From Cristatella mucedo (taxonomy: Eukaryota > Bryozoa > Phylactolaemata > Cristatellidae): a DNA stretch of 64,000 nt. The notes under the pieces are model-generated. The model saw only the letters and a program-made list of their open reading frames with translations, ran no database searches and was not told the DNA's origin. The first letter of the stretch is position 1; the number at the start of each line of letters is the position of its first letter. The stretch is taken from NCBI GenBank assembly GCA_009760855.2, contig WPIO01000021.1, positions 1,084,501 to 1,148,500 on the forward strand. The letters are read 5' to 3'. The position numbers were made by a program, and so were the translations under genes. This document shows positions 43,770 to 55,500 of the stretch, in pieces.

Positions 43770-44085
43770 ATGGCTTGTGATCAGATTCCAGACCACGGTC
43801 TTGTGTCATTCCAAAGTGTCAGAGCACTGCCATTGGCCTTCTGGGCTTTTATCATTCACTTTGAGGCCCCTTCATTCTCTTGCTCAGCCTACCTATAGGA
43901 AATAAACCGTGTGGACACCGCGTGCTCACATAGGGCTTTCAGTTCGTTGGCTTCCCAAAGCTGGAGCTCACTCCTGACTGATGTCACTATATCCCATTAT
44001 TTAACGGCAGAGGCTAAATGCCCACTTGTTTTTGTTAGAATTCGCTCCATCCGTGTGAGTTGTCCGTTGTGTGCTTTATCATGGT
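43770..44085 (+). pseudogene. LINE family A relic, decayed
   Basis: The block from GTGTCAGAGCACTGCC to ATTCGCTCCATCCGTGTGAG shows the family A C-terminal order (KLELTPD-like segment, then a decayed WNSL region) and precedes an S1 SINE. Confidence 0.6.
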
Positions 44086-44125
44086 GAGGTTGTACATCCT
44101 ATCACTAACTAATTGGCATTTCATC

Positions 44126-44275
44126 TCGGTGAGCCATGATGGCACACTTGGTAAGGCGGTTGCTTTTCACGACCTCGAGGTCGTCGGTTCGAATCCCTTG
44201 GTGGGTGGTGATAGCCATAAAGGCTCTTCTGTCTCAAAATACAAAAAGAGGCTGTTAAATCAGCTAGCATTATTA
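44126..44275 (+). mobile_element. SINE S1, well-preserved copy
   Basis: Head GGTGAGCCATGATGGCACAC with box A-like TTGGTAAGGCGG, box B GGTTCGAATCCC (44187-44198), end AGAGGCTGTTAAATCAGCTA and an (ATT)n tail. Confidence 0.93.
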
Positions 44276-45001
44276 TTATTATTTATACTAGCATGCTATA
44301 GTGGTGATTTAGTCCTCTTAATGCAATATGCAAATGTATTATTACTATTAATATTATAATTAATAATATTAGTATGCAGGGCCATTTCATGTTGTAGGCT
44401 CCATGGTGCACTGGATCCTACGTGCTGTGCAAGTGTTTCATTGCTATTGATAATAGTATAATGATGAATTATTATTAACTGCTGTTTCCTGTAGTGGGTG
44501 CCTCAGTGCACTGCTTGCCACGTGTGGTGCTCACTTATTGGGCAGGCCTCGAGTGGTTGAGCTGTATGCACATACCACTGAGTACGAGTGCTATTACTTG
44601 TATCAGCTGTATTGCTATCCTCATTGCTGCTCACTGTTACTAGCTGTTCCTGCCTGTGCCTTCATCCGATGACTTATTTCGTTTGTAGCCTTCTTTGCAT
44701 GAGCATATCAGATGGTTCCGGAATGATGACGCTCACCTCTGGTGTGGCCAACGGAAATGCTGCTATGCATGTGGCTGCCGGTGAGACTCTCACGATAGGC
44801 TCTGTTGCTTCATCTGCATGCATACTGAGATTGCGCGACGGGTAGATGTGATCGCCATTCAATTATTTTATATCCTGTCGGTGTAATTAAGAGGGCCTCA
44901 TAAATCGGGCCGATGACGACGATGCCCACTCGTCCGGTGGCGGGCTCTTCACTGCGGTCGTCTCGCATCACGTGATAGGCCACGGTAACGGGACGTCCGA
45001 C

Positions 45002-45082
45002 ATGTCTGCAGACGGAACCGAGCTTTCGTCACTTCTTGCTGCTCAGTCGCCCGTGTCTCTGCAGAGCGCTGGGGCCAATGAC
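45002..45082 (+). CDS. HMG20-like exon 1 (start codon)
   Basis: 27 codons from ATG at 45002 (MSADGTELSSLLAAQ) to a GTGAGT donor, phase 0. Low conservation is expected for the N-terminus of this family. The CpG-rich stretch 44900-45000 upstream is the likely promoter. Confidence 0.75.
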
Positions 45083-46692
45083 GTGAGTTTGCCGCGGCAG
45101 CTGCGAAGCCCTCCGAGATGCACCTCTCTTGCAATGCAGAAGCGCCAGGCCAAGAAGCAGAGCAGTTCTACTCTGCTTCTGCTCTGTGCGCCAAAGCAGC
45201 AGCAGCAGCATTCCGTGGCAAGTGGGTGGTGGCACAGCTTGTGGCATGCTTTTTGAATGCAATACCCACGGCCGGCATGCATGCAGGAGCTTGCCCGCGC
45301 TGCCAGCATAGCGAGCAGTGCGAGGCTGCTGGTCGCCTTTTTTTGGCGGTAAACTGGCGGCCGGTCGTCTTTGCAGCCAGCAGACTGTGGCAGCATTGTG
45401 GAAGGCTCAGTGGCGATGAAGCAGAAGAGGAAAGGTGGCTGGCCGAAGGGTAAAAGGAGAAAGCCTTTGCCCCTAGATGGCGTGCTACTCAAGGGCCCAG
45501 TGTCAGGGTGAGCTGTCGAGTGTGCTGTGCGCACGCGCGTTGTGGAGCAGCCGCCATTGTTACCTGACAGCTCTGCGCTTAGATGCATTCGATGCCTTTC
45601 TTGCCTTTCCAGGCGCTCTTGCGCGAGGCCCCCTTGACCTCTTTTCGGTATTTGAAAGAAGTCTATTTTCTTTTTTTTTGCGTGATAGCAATTTGGTGCA
45701 GCGGCTGCTGCCCATTGGTTGTTATGTATGTGCTCAGTATGTGCTCAGGCACAGTGCGCGCACGAGCACTCATGTGCATCTGGATTCTAGGTATGTCTTG
45801 TTCGCCAAGGAGCGTCGGAAATGCTTGCGTCAGACTCATCCTTACCTGTCTTTCTCCGAGGCCACCCGCATGCTTGGCAAGGAGTGGTCAGACATGGATG
45901 CCGATCAGAAGCAGGTAGGATAATGTGGTGCCTGTTTTTAGCCAATCGGCTGCTCAGTGCACCTTTCCCAACCAAGTTTCTTCTACTGCCACTGCCAGGC
46001 AAGACTTGCTTTCGGGGATAGTGCTTGCCACTCAAATCCTTTGTAAACTCCTTTTCACATTCAGGACTGCTAACCAGTTCGTGCTCCAATAGCTACATCC
46101 CATCAATGGAGCCTTAGTCGTTGGCTCCTTCCCGACTTCTGTGGGATTCCTGGACATGCCATTCTCAAATTCAGCCACCAAAATGCTGCATCCAGCATTC
46201 TTTTCGTGGGGATAAATGCTGACACTTAGCGCCGGGTGTACCATACTTGTATGCAGTAATACTATTGTTTATGTGAGCAGACTCGTTATTAGGATGCATC
46301 CCTAAATAAATGAATAAATAAATCCTAGCTGATTAAACAGCCTCTTTTTGTATAGCGACAGAAGAGCCTTTACGGCTATCACCACCGCTTGCAGTGGTGA
46401 TAAAGAATCACCCACCGCAGGAATCGAACCCACGACCTCGGGACCGAGGTCGTGAAAGCAACCGCCTTACCCAGTGTGCCATCACGGCTCACCCTACCAG
46501 CGCATCGCACACACTTCACTGCAAACCAACAAACCAGTTCTTTTTTCATCGAACATAAAGCTGCTGATGGAGTGCAGTTGGCTCCTCACCTGGCAAAGGA
46601 GAGCTGCTAGTCCATTCCATGTCCAGATTACTGAATCGAGCTCGAGCAGTTTGATGCCTCAAATAGCTCCTGACACGTATTGAGAGAGAAAG

Positions 46693-46776
<84 letters not shown>

Positions 46777-49314
46777 GCTAAGAGAGAGCATTGTGCAATT
46801 GTGCCCTCTAGGTGTAGTAGTACTCGAGTAGTGCTGTGCCCCGTGCTTAGTACCCATTTACCATTTCGTCTAGCCGAACGGTCACAATACCGGAAACATG
46901 TCATTTAACTGCTCTTTTACTTAATTTTGCTCTTTTACTAGCTGGAAAGTGTTTTCAGCGATCGGATAGCCCCACACATCGTCACTTGGATATCCACCGG
47001 CATCCCTTTAAAAGCCCTTCGTAGTTTCGGTAAATTTAATAAATATTTAAAAAAAATATTTAAAGTGTCAGCATTGCATTGCATTGCAAAGCTGACCGAC
47101 TCATTGGGTGCTAGAACTAGGCACTCGAGTGCAGATAGGGCTTACCGCACAATTTTGGAGACCTTTGGTCACCGATTGGTTCCCTTACTGGCATTTGGTT
47201 TAAGTCGGCTTTAATTTGCCGATCTAAAATTTTTAAGGTCGGCTTGCACCTCCTAGTGGGAGAAGAGGTGGCTGATTTGCCACACCTGGTTTTGTACGAC
47301 AGGTCTCTCTCTTGGGAAGTTGTTAATCTGTCCAGGCAGGCCTGAAGGTACTGAACCCCCTAAATTTGGGAGGCATTAGCTTGCAACTGACACTTCTATT
47401 GCGGCATTCTGGGAAGGTATAGACATGTAGCAGCCGCCAAGGGTCTATCCCCATCTGCAATGATTGTATGTTTCGAACAGTACAATGTCAGGCAGCCAGC
47501 ATGGCTTCCTAAGCAATACAGTGAGAGGCTGCTTCTTATGTTTGCCATTGAAACTTTATCGAGCTCGATTCGGTATGCGTTTCTTCTAGTTGAAGGATCT
47601 TTAGTAGTCTAATCAAATGTTGAGTGGCTGATGTGTAAAGTCACGAGTGGACGGTTACTAGAGGTTATTTTACCAAGCCAGACCTAGTTAAGCTAAAGCA
47701 AGCAGTCAGCACTAGACTCACAATTGAACTTACGAGCAAACTTGAGGGTTGTGCCAGCCGATATGCAAAATGTAATTTTGTACTGGCAGTTGGGTTTCCT
47801 TACTAGCCACAACCTTGGAGCTTAGTTGACTTAGTTGCGAATTCGACTGCTTTCCATCTGTTTCTTACCCTGAAAGCAGCTAGACGTTGTTCTAGGTGTG
47901 CACTGGAATTGTAACTGCAACAGATTAACTACCAGATCAGCAGCAGAGATAAGCCCCTAGTCGAGCCACTTTTGAGACCGGGCATATGGTTATGACTGAA
48001 TTGTGACAAGACTGGTGAAACGTACTTGACTCGCAGAAGCTGATGGCGACGAGTCGACACCCGATCGTATCCACAAAATCCCACATGAAGCCATCAAGAG
48101 TCGCAGCATGAACCCCATTAGTCCCTGCCATCGCCCCCCCCCCCTTAGCACACTTCAAGCACTTTGGCAGACCCTGGCACGTTCGCTGAGCTGCAGCTGC
48201 TCACCGCTCTGTAGAAATACTTAAACCAGGCCGACACGGACCGCGAGCGCTACAAGGAGGAGCTTCGTGCCTATCAAGAGTCGGAGCTGTATCAGAACTT
48301 TGCTAAACGGAAGAGCCTGAAACGCTTCGGTGCAGGTGGCAGCGCTACCGAGGGTAAGGACTGCAGCGCAGCGCAACGTCCGTTCGCGCTGCTGGCCCAC
48401 AGCGCCGAAGTGTGGCAGGACCGGGTCGCCGAGTGCACGCTCTATCCTTTTTCTCCCGCCCTCAGACTATCCCGTGGACGAGCTCATCACACTCGACGAC
48501 AGCAGCGTCATCTACGGTGTCGACGACGACGAGGACCCCAACGAGCTGCACTGTCGCGTGTGCAACAAGTTCTTCAGCAACCTGCACAACAAGAAAGAGC
48601 ACATGGTGGGCAAAGTGCACCTACAGAACCTGTCCACCGAGCTCGAGAAGGAGGTCAAGCTCATCGAAACGGCTACCGCACTCGATGGGCGAGCGTCGGA
48701 CGAGATGTGCTGCGCCGCGGGCGCTACACCGGCAGCAGCGTCGGCGTCCGTCGACGAGCGCAGCAGCGAGGCAGGAGACGCCGAAAGCTGCACTGCTGCA
48801 GCCGCTGATGCCCACGACCTAGCCGGAGGCAAGCAGCCGCGACTCATGGAGGCGGCCTCCGCTGCGGCGCCGGCCACGGCTGCCAGCCCTCCCGTCGACC
48901 TGGAGGCGTTCATCAACGGATTCCTGCGACAAAACTATGAGCGCCAGCTCGAGATAGATGAGCTGCATGCCTCTGCCGCAAGGCTGCAAGGGCATCATCT
49001 GCTCATGCAAGACAACCGAGCCCAGCTTCAGGTTAGCGCCGGCCTTCTGCTGCTGCTGCAGTGGCTCGCCGGCTTTTATTTGCATCGACGATAAACGCTC
49101 GCGCTGTTGCGCCCTTGCCAGCCACACCCGAACAACTGCACCGGGTAGCCCCAACGCTGTTTTGCCATAATGCGCCCCCCACATGTCGCTGCAGGCACAG
49201 AAAGACAAGCTCCAGGAAGACGGAGAGAAGCTGAAAGCGAATGGTGCACAAATCGCTGCTTGCATCGACTCGCTGCGAATCCTGCCCACACTTTTCGGCG
49301 CAATTGACTTTTGA
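45002..49314 (+). CDS. HMG20A/HMG20B-like HMG-box protein with a U1-type zinc finger, complete, six coding exons
   Basis: Exons: 45002-45082, 45377-45507, 45791-45914, 48215-48353, 48466-49031, 49195-49314. Phases agree throughout; total 1161 bases, 386 residues. Known role of the family: HMG20A/B are HMG-box proteins of the LSD1-CoREST chromatin complex. Residues 46-57 (KGGWPKGKRRKP) match the basic lead-in of HMG20. The HMG box covers about 66-135, with YVLFAKERRK and TRMLGKEWSDMDADQKQ. Residues 188-210 form a C-X2-C-X12-H-X5-H zinc finger (Cys188, Cys191, His204, His210), which vertebrate HMG20A/B lack as far as I know. An Ala/Ser-rich linker follows, then a C-terminal coiled coil (about 302-375) in the position of the HMG20 dimerisation coil. 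Its stop lies 99 bp from the stop of convergent PBDC1. Confidence 0.93.
45377..45507 (+). CDS. HMG20-like exon 2
   Basis: Acceptor TCTTTGCAG and donor GTGAGC, phase 0 in and phase 2 out. Encodes KRKGGWPKGKRRKPLPL and GPVSG, the conserved basic segment and first turn of the HMG box. Confidence 0.9.
45791..45914 (+). CDS. HMG20-like exon 3 (HMG box)
   Basis: Acceptor GATTCTAG and donor GTAGGA, phase 2 in and phase 0 out. Encodes YVLFAKERRK and LSFSEATRMLGKEWSDMDAD, matching HMG20A YVRFMNERRE and FPEITRMLGNEWSKLP. Confidence 0.95.
46325..46492 (-). mobile_element. SINE S1, well-preserved copy
   Basis: Minus orientation in intron 3 of the HMG20-like gene: head GGTGAGCCGTGATGGCACAC, box B GGTTCGATTCC, tail toward 46325. 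Close to the copies at 44126 and 51826. Confidence 0.93.
46694..46773. repeat. (CA)40 microsatellite
   Basis: Uninterrupted CA tract in intron 3 of the HMG20-like gene. Confidence 0.99.
46780..48200. other. Intron 3 of the HMG20-like gene, remainder
   Basis: No exon or repeat recognised apart from a short TGCATTGCATTGCATTGC run near 47075 and a C10 run at 48135. Confidence 0.4.
48215..48353 (+). CDS. HMG20-like exon 4 (third helix of HMG box)
   Basis: Acceptor CTCTGTAG and donor GTAAGG, phase 0 in and phase 1 out. Encodes KYLNQADTDRERYKEELRAY, matching human [20 protein letters not shown]. Intron 3 is 2.3 kb and contains an S1 SINE and a CA tract. Confidence 0.95.
48466..49031 (+). CDS. HMG20-like exon 5 (zinc finger, linker, coil)
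   Basis: Acceptor CGCCCTCAG and donor GTTAGC, 566 bp. It starts DYPVDELITLDDSS, then carries the C2H2 finger (HCRVCNKFFSNLHNKKEHM), an Ala/Ser/Glu linker, and the first part of the coil (VDLEAFINGFLRQNYERQ). The finger is of the U1/JAZ type, usually linked to RNA or dsRNA binding in other proteins. Confidence 0.93.
49195..49314 (+). CDS. HMG20-like exon 6 (C-terminus and stop)
   Basis: Acceptor CGCTGCAG, phase 0, 39 codons plus TGA. Encodes the rest of the coil (AQKDKLQEDGEKLKANGAQI) and ends ILPTLFGAIDF. Confidence 0.88.
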   Translation, partial: AQKDKLQEDGEKLKANGAQIAACIDSLRILPTLFGAIDF

Positions 49315-49413
49315 GCTCGCCTCGCCCGCCCGCCCGGCTGCAGCAGCAGCTGCTGGGGCGGACGATTTAAGAAGCAAGGGCTGGCTCGGATCGACAGCAA
49401 CTGTGGGGAGTCA

Positions 49414-49541
49414 TCAGCTTGCACTTCGATCGGCAGGGACAGCTTCGCCCGTCTTATCTTGCTTCTTTTTGGTGTGAAGATCGCTGTTCAGTCCTTCCTT
49501 ATTTCGGGCGATCTCCAGAGCCAAGAACTGAATCCTGGGCA
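49414..49541 (-). CDS. PBDC1: PBDC1 exon 5 (C-terminus and stop)
   Basis: Acceptor TTTCTTTCAG, phase 1. Encodes PRIQFLALEIARNKEGLN, a short Lys-rich tail (LHTKKKQDK) and TGA at 49416-49414. Much shorter tail than the human protein. Confidence 0.92.
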
Positions 49542-52500
49542 CTGAAAGAAATCAGCAAGATTTGTGGTTTGCAGCCGAGCCGCCTCGAAAGATGGCAGGC
49601 AGGCAGGCAGCTGCTCGAGAGCAGCTGCCTGACAGAGCAGCTCCTCCGAGGCTCTAGAACAGCTCCTGAGCGCTTGCCGATGTGGCCATGGTAAGCTCCC
49701 CAAGCAGCCGAAGCAGAGGAGTTCATGGCAATGGCATCCGGAGGCTCATCGTCTGAGCTCTTGAACCCCCAGTCAGCGCTTGTGCAGGCGCAAGCTGCCT
49801 CAAGAGGGACGGACGTTCACAGCATGCATTGCCTGCAGCTGCAAGAGGATTTTTTTTATCTGAATACACTGTTTAACAGGTCGGATGGTGCGATAAGTTC
49901 TGTGACCGTGTGCTGATTCTGCCTCTTTCTAGCAAGCACTTCATGCCAAACCAGCCGTGCTTAAGCAGCCACAATTTTGACGATTGTTGGACAAGCCCCG
50001 GTAGAACCTTTTCCAAGCAGCAGCCTGAACAAAATGTGTTTGTGAGCGGTTCTGTGTGTACATGCACCACAACAGCACGCACCCGACAGGCCAATCCCCC
50101 TGGTGCACCGATTTGCCTATGGAGCTAGCTTTGCAGTGGCAGCAGGCTATATAGTTTGCGACTGGGGCCAGTGAGCCCTGCTCTATTTAGCTCACTCTTC
50201 CTCACAAGTTAACATGAAGCCGGTGCATTGGGCAGGTGCTCGAAGTTGATGAGCAAACACTAATGGATGCAGACCGGTATCTTATGTAATGGGTGTTGGC
50301 TGCTTTCTTAACTAGTAAGCACTACAGTGAAACCGACAACGTTGTACAAGCCAAGTCCAAAGTTCACGAAGCTATAAAAAAGAAGTCCACTCGAAGCAGC
50401 AAGGTATTTATTAGCAGCTTACCTAAAATGCCATAATCGAGAAGCACCCAAAAGGAAATGACCAAATACCTAGCTGGGATGACCAACGAATAGTACACGT
50501 TGCATATCCACACATTTGCCACTCACCCAAACACATAGAATGTATGACCGGCATAATTTGTCACAGACGGAATAGCATTAATAAGGAATCAGTTCAGGCA
50601 TTACCCAGCCTGAAATGACGTTACATCATTTAAATCTCAGCTAAAGATGCATCAGTTCCGGTCAGCTGTCCTTTCACCTCTTAAGTGCATTCGTGTTTGC
50701 ATTTGCATGCTGGCTTATGCATGATACTTATTTGCCTTTCAATTGCTTGTCTTAGCATGATATCGTGCACGTCACTGATAACGCCTGGTTATTGATTCTC
50801 TTGCAACCAGCTGCTGCGCTGGTTTGAGCCACTGCTTAAGGTGTTCGCATGACCAAGATCAGGGTGAATGCAGCTGATCGAGGTCGTGAGCTGGAGCCAC
50901 CCCGTATCATATGTAAAACGAGAGATTAAGCTCTCTTAGGGAGCTATACAGATGAATTATATAATTATTAAGTAATTAAATGCCTGGATTGAGTTTAAGG
51001 ATGAGTATTGAGGGCCTGCTATCTCATAAAACTAGACAAACTATTATTAATATTAATATTACTTATCGATTGCTGCATCAACAGGTTTAATTTCTTGAAA
51101 AGCAAGAGAGAGAATCTGACGAGGCACTAGTATGGCTCGAATCATACTTGCTCCGACGCGTTCAATACCTATCGATTGGTGATCAAGCCTCATGCAGTAT
51201 ACCATTCACATGAGGAGTCCCATGAGGGTCAGTTCTCGGTCCCTCGCTGTTCTCCTTTTATAACGAGCCCGCCAAAAAAATGCTTTGGGAGGGGAGGGGC
51301 CTCAATCAGCTATCACTTCTATGTGATTCCCAGCTATAATTTCTGCTTGAATCGTAAAATTTCACTAAAGCCCCCGATAAACTGAATTCTAGCCTTGCGG
51401 ATATTTGATCCTGATTCACGGCCGTTTTCCTTAAAACTAATCATAATATAATTGAAATCATGCATATACATGGAATGTAGGTGTCCTATTTGGTAAATTC
51501 GTATGCTTAATTAGGAAGACTGTTTCCAAAGCAAGCCATACATAACGTTCGATACCTGTCTACGATAAGGGGCAATCTACCACCGAGGCTTGCTAAAAAT
51601 CTTGTTAGCTCCCTCGTTCTGCCTAGACCGAACTACTGTAGCTCAGTGTTGGCCGAGCTACCCAAAAAAAAAGTCACCAAGCCTCTGCAGCTTGCGATGA
51701 ATGTGGCTGCAATGCTAGTCAACAAATAATAAGAGGTTCAATCACGGTTCTCCTTTGCCGAAGGACTGCGATGGCTCCCGGTAGATAGATACACAGCAAA
51801 AATCTTGATCCGATCCAGACCTGCCATAAAAAAATGCTAGCTGATTTAACAGCCTCGTTTTGTATAGCGACAGAAGAGCCTTTACGGCTATCACCACCGC
51901 TTGCAGTGGCGATAAAGGATCGCCCACCACAAGATTCGAACCCGCGACCTCGGGGCCGAGGTCGTGAAAAGCAACCGCCTTACCTAGTGAGCCATTGCGG
52001 CTCACCAAGCCATGGCTCTGCTCTTTCATACCTAACCGATGGGGTGGCCGGGTGAGAGGCTACACTGCAGCCCTACGAGGGAAAGCCATCACACTGCCGT
52101 CCGCAGGGCTTGCAGAATCTGCCTGCACCTTGCGTGAAGCGGCCTTTGCTCCGACGTGCCCCGGCACTTCTGTCGTGTGCAAAGTGGGCTGCATGCAAAT
52201 GGACAATGTTTTGCTGCTCAACAGTGGGGCGATACTCGCGTGGGCTTACTGAACGACATCATCTTGCTGCTGGCTTGCCAGGAAGCAACTGGTCATTGCT
52301 GCTGCCTACCTTTATGCAGACCACCTAATCGGTGGCACACAGTTAATACTTTGCTTGAGAGTGCTAAACCAACAATAAATTAATCATCTACACGGACTTC
52401 AATGGCTTCCGGTTGATCAAAGGATATAGAGTAAATACTTATGTTGACCCACAATCCCTTACACGGCTTGGCTCCTTCATATATAGCTGAACTGCTGCAC

Positions 52501-55500
52501 CAGGTTCAGCCTCCTCAGGTCCTTTATGGACGATACATTGGCTGGTCTATTCCTGTGCTTGAAGAACATTGGTGACAGAAGCTTTCGTTCTGCAGGTCCT
52601 ATGGAACTCACTTCTACAATTCTTATGAAACGACATCTACTCCCCCCCCCCTAGTAGCTGACTATGGCACATCCTTCTCATCTGTCTTGAGCTGCTAGTC
52701 TTATAATACTCACTTCATCGACTGCCTTTCCGATTAGGCTAAGCCCGACACTTTCTCTTTGCTGCCGGGCATGAAGTATGTTGGTTATGGTGTGCGTACC
52801 GAAAGCTACTTGTCTCGAGTGGGCTATAAAAACTATCTAGTGCCCCTCCGACGGGTCCAAAGACCCACTTAGTCTTGGCTACTGTGTGGAGTTACAGACT
52901 GGAGATACACTACCTAATTATAGAGGAAACAAGCTAGTAAAACATTTCTTAAAATTTACAGTAGACAGACCTCCAGCCCAAGGCAGGACTGCCGGTGGGA
53001 ATCAAAACAGCCACTGACTATAACACGTACCTATGAAGGAGTTATCTTCACCGTAGTCCCTCTTGCAGTCACTGCGAATCAAGGTTGCAAAGTTGTAGTC
53101 CTCAACTCGGTCTTTATACTCTTCGCAGAATTTTCGCCAGTTCTTAAACAACAAAATATGCATTGGCAATCTGCTAACACAGCAGGCACTAAGGCAATAT
53201 CATGACTGTTGACGAAATGCAGCAGCAGCCTGATGTTGCATACTGCCTTGCCGTCTGGTGACTTGATGACATCTTGATCTATTACGTCGACACGTAAATC
53301 AGGAAAGTCTTCTCTAAAGTGCTTATAAATGGCATCATCCATCTTGGTGAGGCGAAGATAACGTGGGTCCAGAGATGAGATTAGCTGCAATGGTAAACCA
53401 GTAAAGTGAAATCAACTGACCTGAACATCACACATAAGTTCACACGACTAAAATATGAACTCAGCATGTGTGATGACGAATTGAGGTGTGTTCCCATTAA
53501 ATCTTTTTTCTCTCAAGTACCTGACATACATATTCTTTAAATGAAGCATGTCAATTGGTTAGTGATAGCAGGCAAAGTGCCAGCACACATAAGCAAACAC
53601 AGGTCAATTCACATGAATTCAGAAAAAGGAATAAGCAGGTTTTAGTTTCTTTTACATGTCACCAAGTCACGGGATGTCGTGATGTAAGTGGGAGTCAGTT
53701 CCGGGATTTGGAGCATAAGAATTAATGTAACAGCCTCCAAAGGAATTGAGGTTGGTTAGAGGCACAGCTAAACGATTTGAGTAAGAAGAGTGTGTGGTAT
53801 GATGCAAAGCCTAATTAAGAAATAGTTTGGGTGGGTAGGCCGGAGCAAGAGAACAGAAGGATCTAAAAGTGAGTGACAGAAACTTTGAAGTAGATGCACT
53901 GCTTAATGGGTAGTCAGAGCAGGCCAGTAAGAATTGGGGTAATCCGGCAGTTACGACGTTCATGAAAGTCAAGCCTAGTTGGAAATTTTCGCTCCAATCG
54001 TAAGAGTCTAATTGGGCAGGCAGGAAGACGAGGGAGTAGTGAGTTACCAAAGTCTAGAGGGAATGCGACTTTGCATTGACCAGCTTGGTAGTGGCATCCT
54101 TGTTTGAGCAGGCCTGTTTGTAACGGTATCTAGCACAGCGGATTACTAAAGCAGCCACTGATTTCTCAGTGCACATGCAAATAGCAACTCCGCTGGTTTT
54201 ATGGCATTCTCGAGCCCTGGGAGACCAGTAATGCAGAGGTTAAACAGCGATCATTAGTGATGTGCAGCTTTCAAAAGCTTCAGGCAACATAGGTTCGTCA
54301 ATGCAAGCCGTTTGACTAGTTTATGTTGGGTGCAGGAGCCGACATTGACAACTTGAATGTGGCATGGTCCAACGGAGTACGCAGTATCTCAAATGAGCTC
54401 TACTCTGGGCACGACAGCATGGCACAGAGCTAGGTTGCCTGTCAAGATTCAGCAGCAGCTCTTAGGTCAACGTCCTACCACATGATCCTTCTAGCACTCT
54501 AGCAGATCGTTTCTCCAACTTCTTCGGCAGCAAGATAGATAAGATCTATAAGTGCATCGCCTATCCAACATCCCCACTAGCCTTTTTGCCTCTGTTCCCT
54601 GCTTTACTTCCATGTCCACGTTCAAGCCTGCTACTACTGACCTCATCTCGAAGTCCAAGAAGAATAATAGCCCACCAGACCCTTTATCTACCTTCCTCTC
54701 AGAGCTGCATAGAATTGCTGCTGCCTGCATGACTAACGAAATAAACATGTCCTTAGCCTTCCCTCTTGTTCCTAGGTGCTTTAACAAGCCAACTGTCATG
54801 TCACTCATTTACAAGTCGAAAATGCCAATAGACAAGAGAACTTGCAGCAATTTCCACTCAGTTTCTCTATTTCTTTCCCATCGACGACCTAGGAACGAAT
54901 AGTTGCAGACCAGCTTAACTATTACATCAAAACCTCAAATCTAACAAGTAAGTCCTAGACAGGTTTTAGAGCTAACCATTCCAAGGAGTCGGCACTGCTG
55001 TAAGTTTATAATGACCTCGGGAATTTCGTCTAATGTAGTCTCTGCTAATTCGGCTGGATCTCTCGGCAGCATTCAATTCCAATGATAACCCCTGTTTTGA
55101 GCACCTGCCATTTCGCCTTGGCACCAGTGGCACTACACTATAATAGGGCCGATATCAGTGTAAGATTTTGTGAATACTGATGCCAACGGGCAACAGTTAC
55201 GGGCAACAGTCATCAAAGGAGCCTTCAAAGTATTGCATGCCAAGGGATAGTGATTGATCCACTCTTTTTTTGTTGAAAAATGTATACTCCTCCTTTACCG
55301 ATGTAATCACCAAATAGAATCTATGCATTCACTGTTTATGCAGATGCTGCAGCTGTGCCTTTGCTCTGATCCCTCTCTGCATTCCAGCAGGTCAAACTCC
55401 ATTGCAGCACACATTGGCACTTGGGTGGCAGCAAACATGCTCAGGCGAATGGCAATAAAACCAACACACTGAAACGTTACGGCTTAACTAAATGCTACTC

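Noticed and set aside
44187-44198. Possible functional tRNA genes (box A/B motifs at 8.0, 44.2, 46.4, 51.9 and 63.8 kb)
   Set aside because: The tRNA-like heads lack a full cloverleaf and are joined to SINE bodies, so they are SINE promoters and not tRNA genes.
46546-46904. Minus-strand frames over the CA tract at 46.7 kb
   Set aside because: Microsatellite translation only; lies in an intron of the HMG20-like gene.
48410-48916. Long alternative frames on both strands across HMG20-like exon 5
   Set aside because: Arg- and Ser-rich shadows of a GC-rich real exon; the exon frame is fixed by the zinc finger and by phase.
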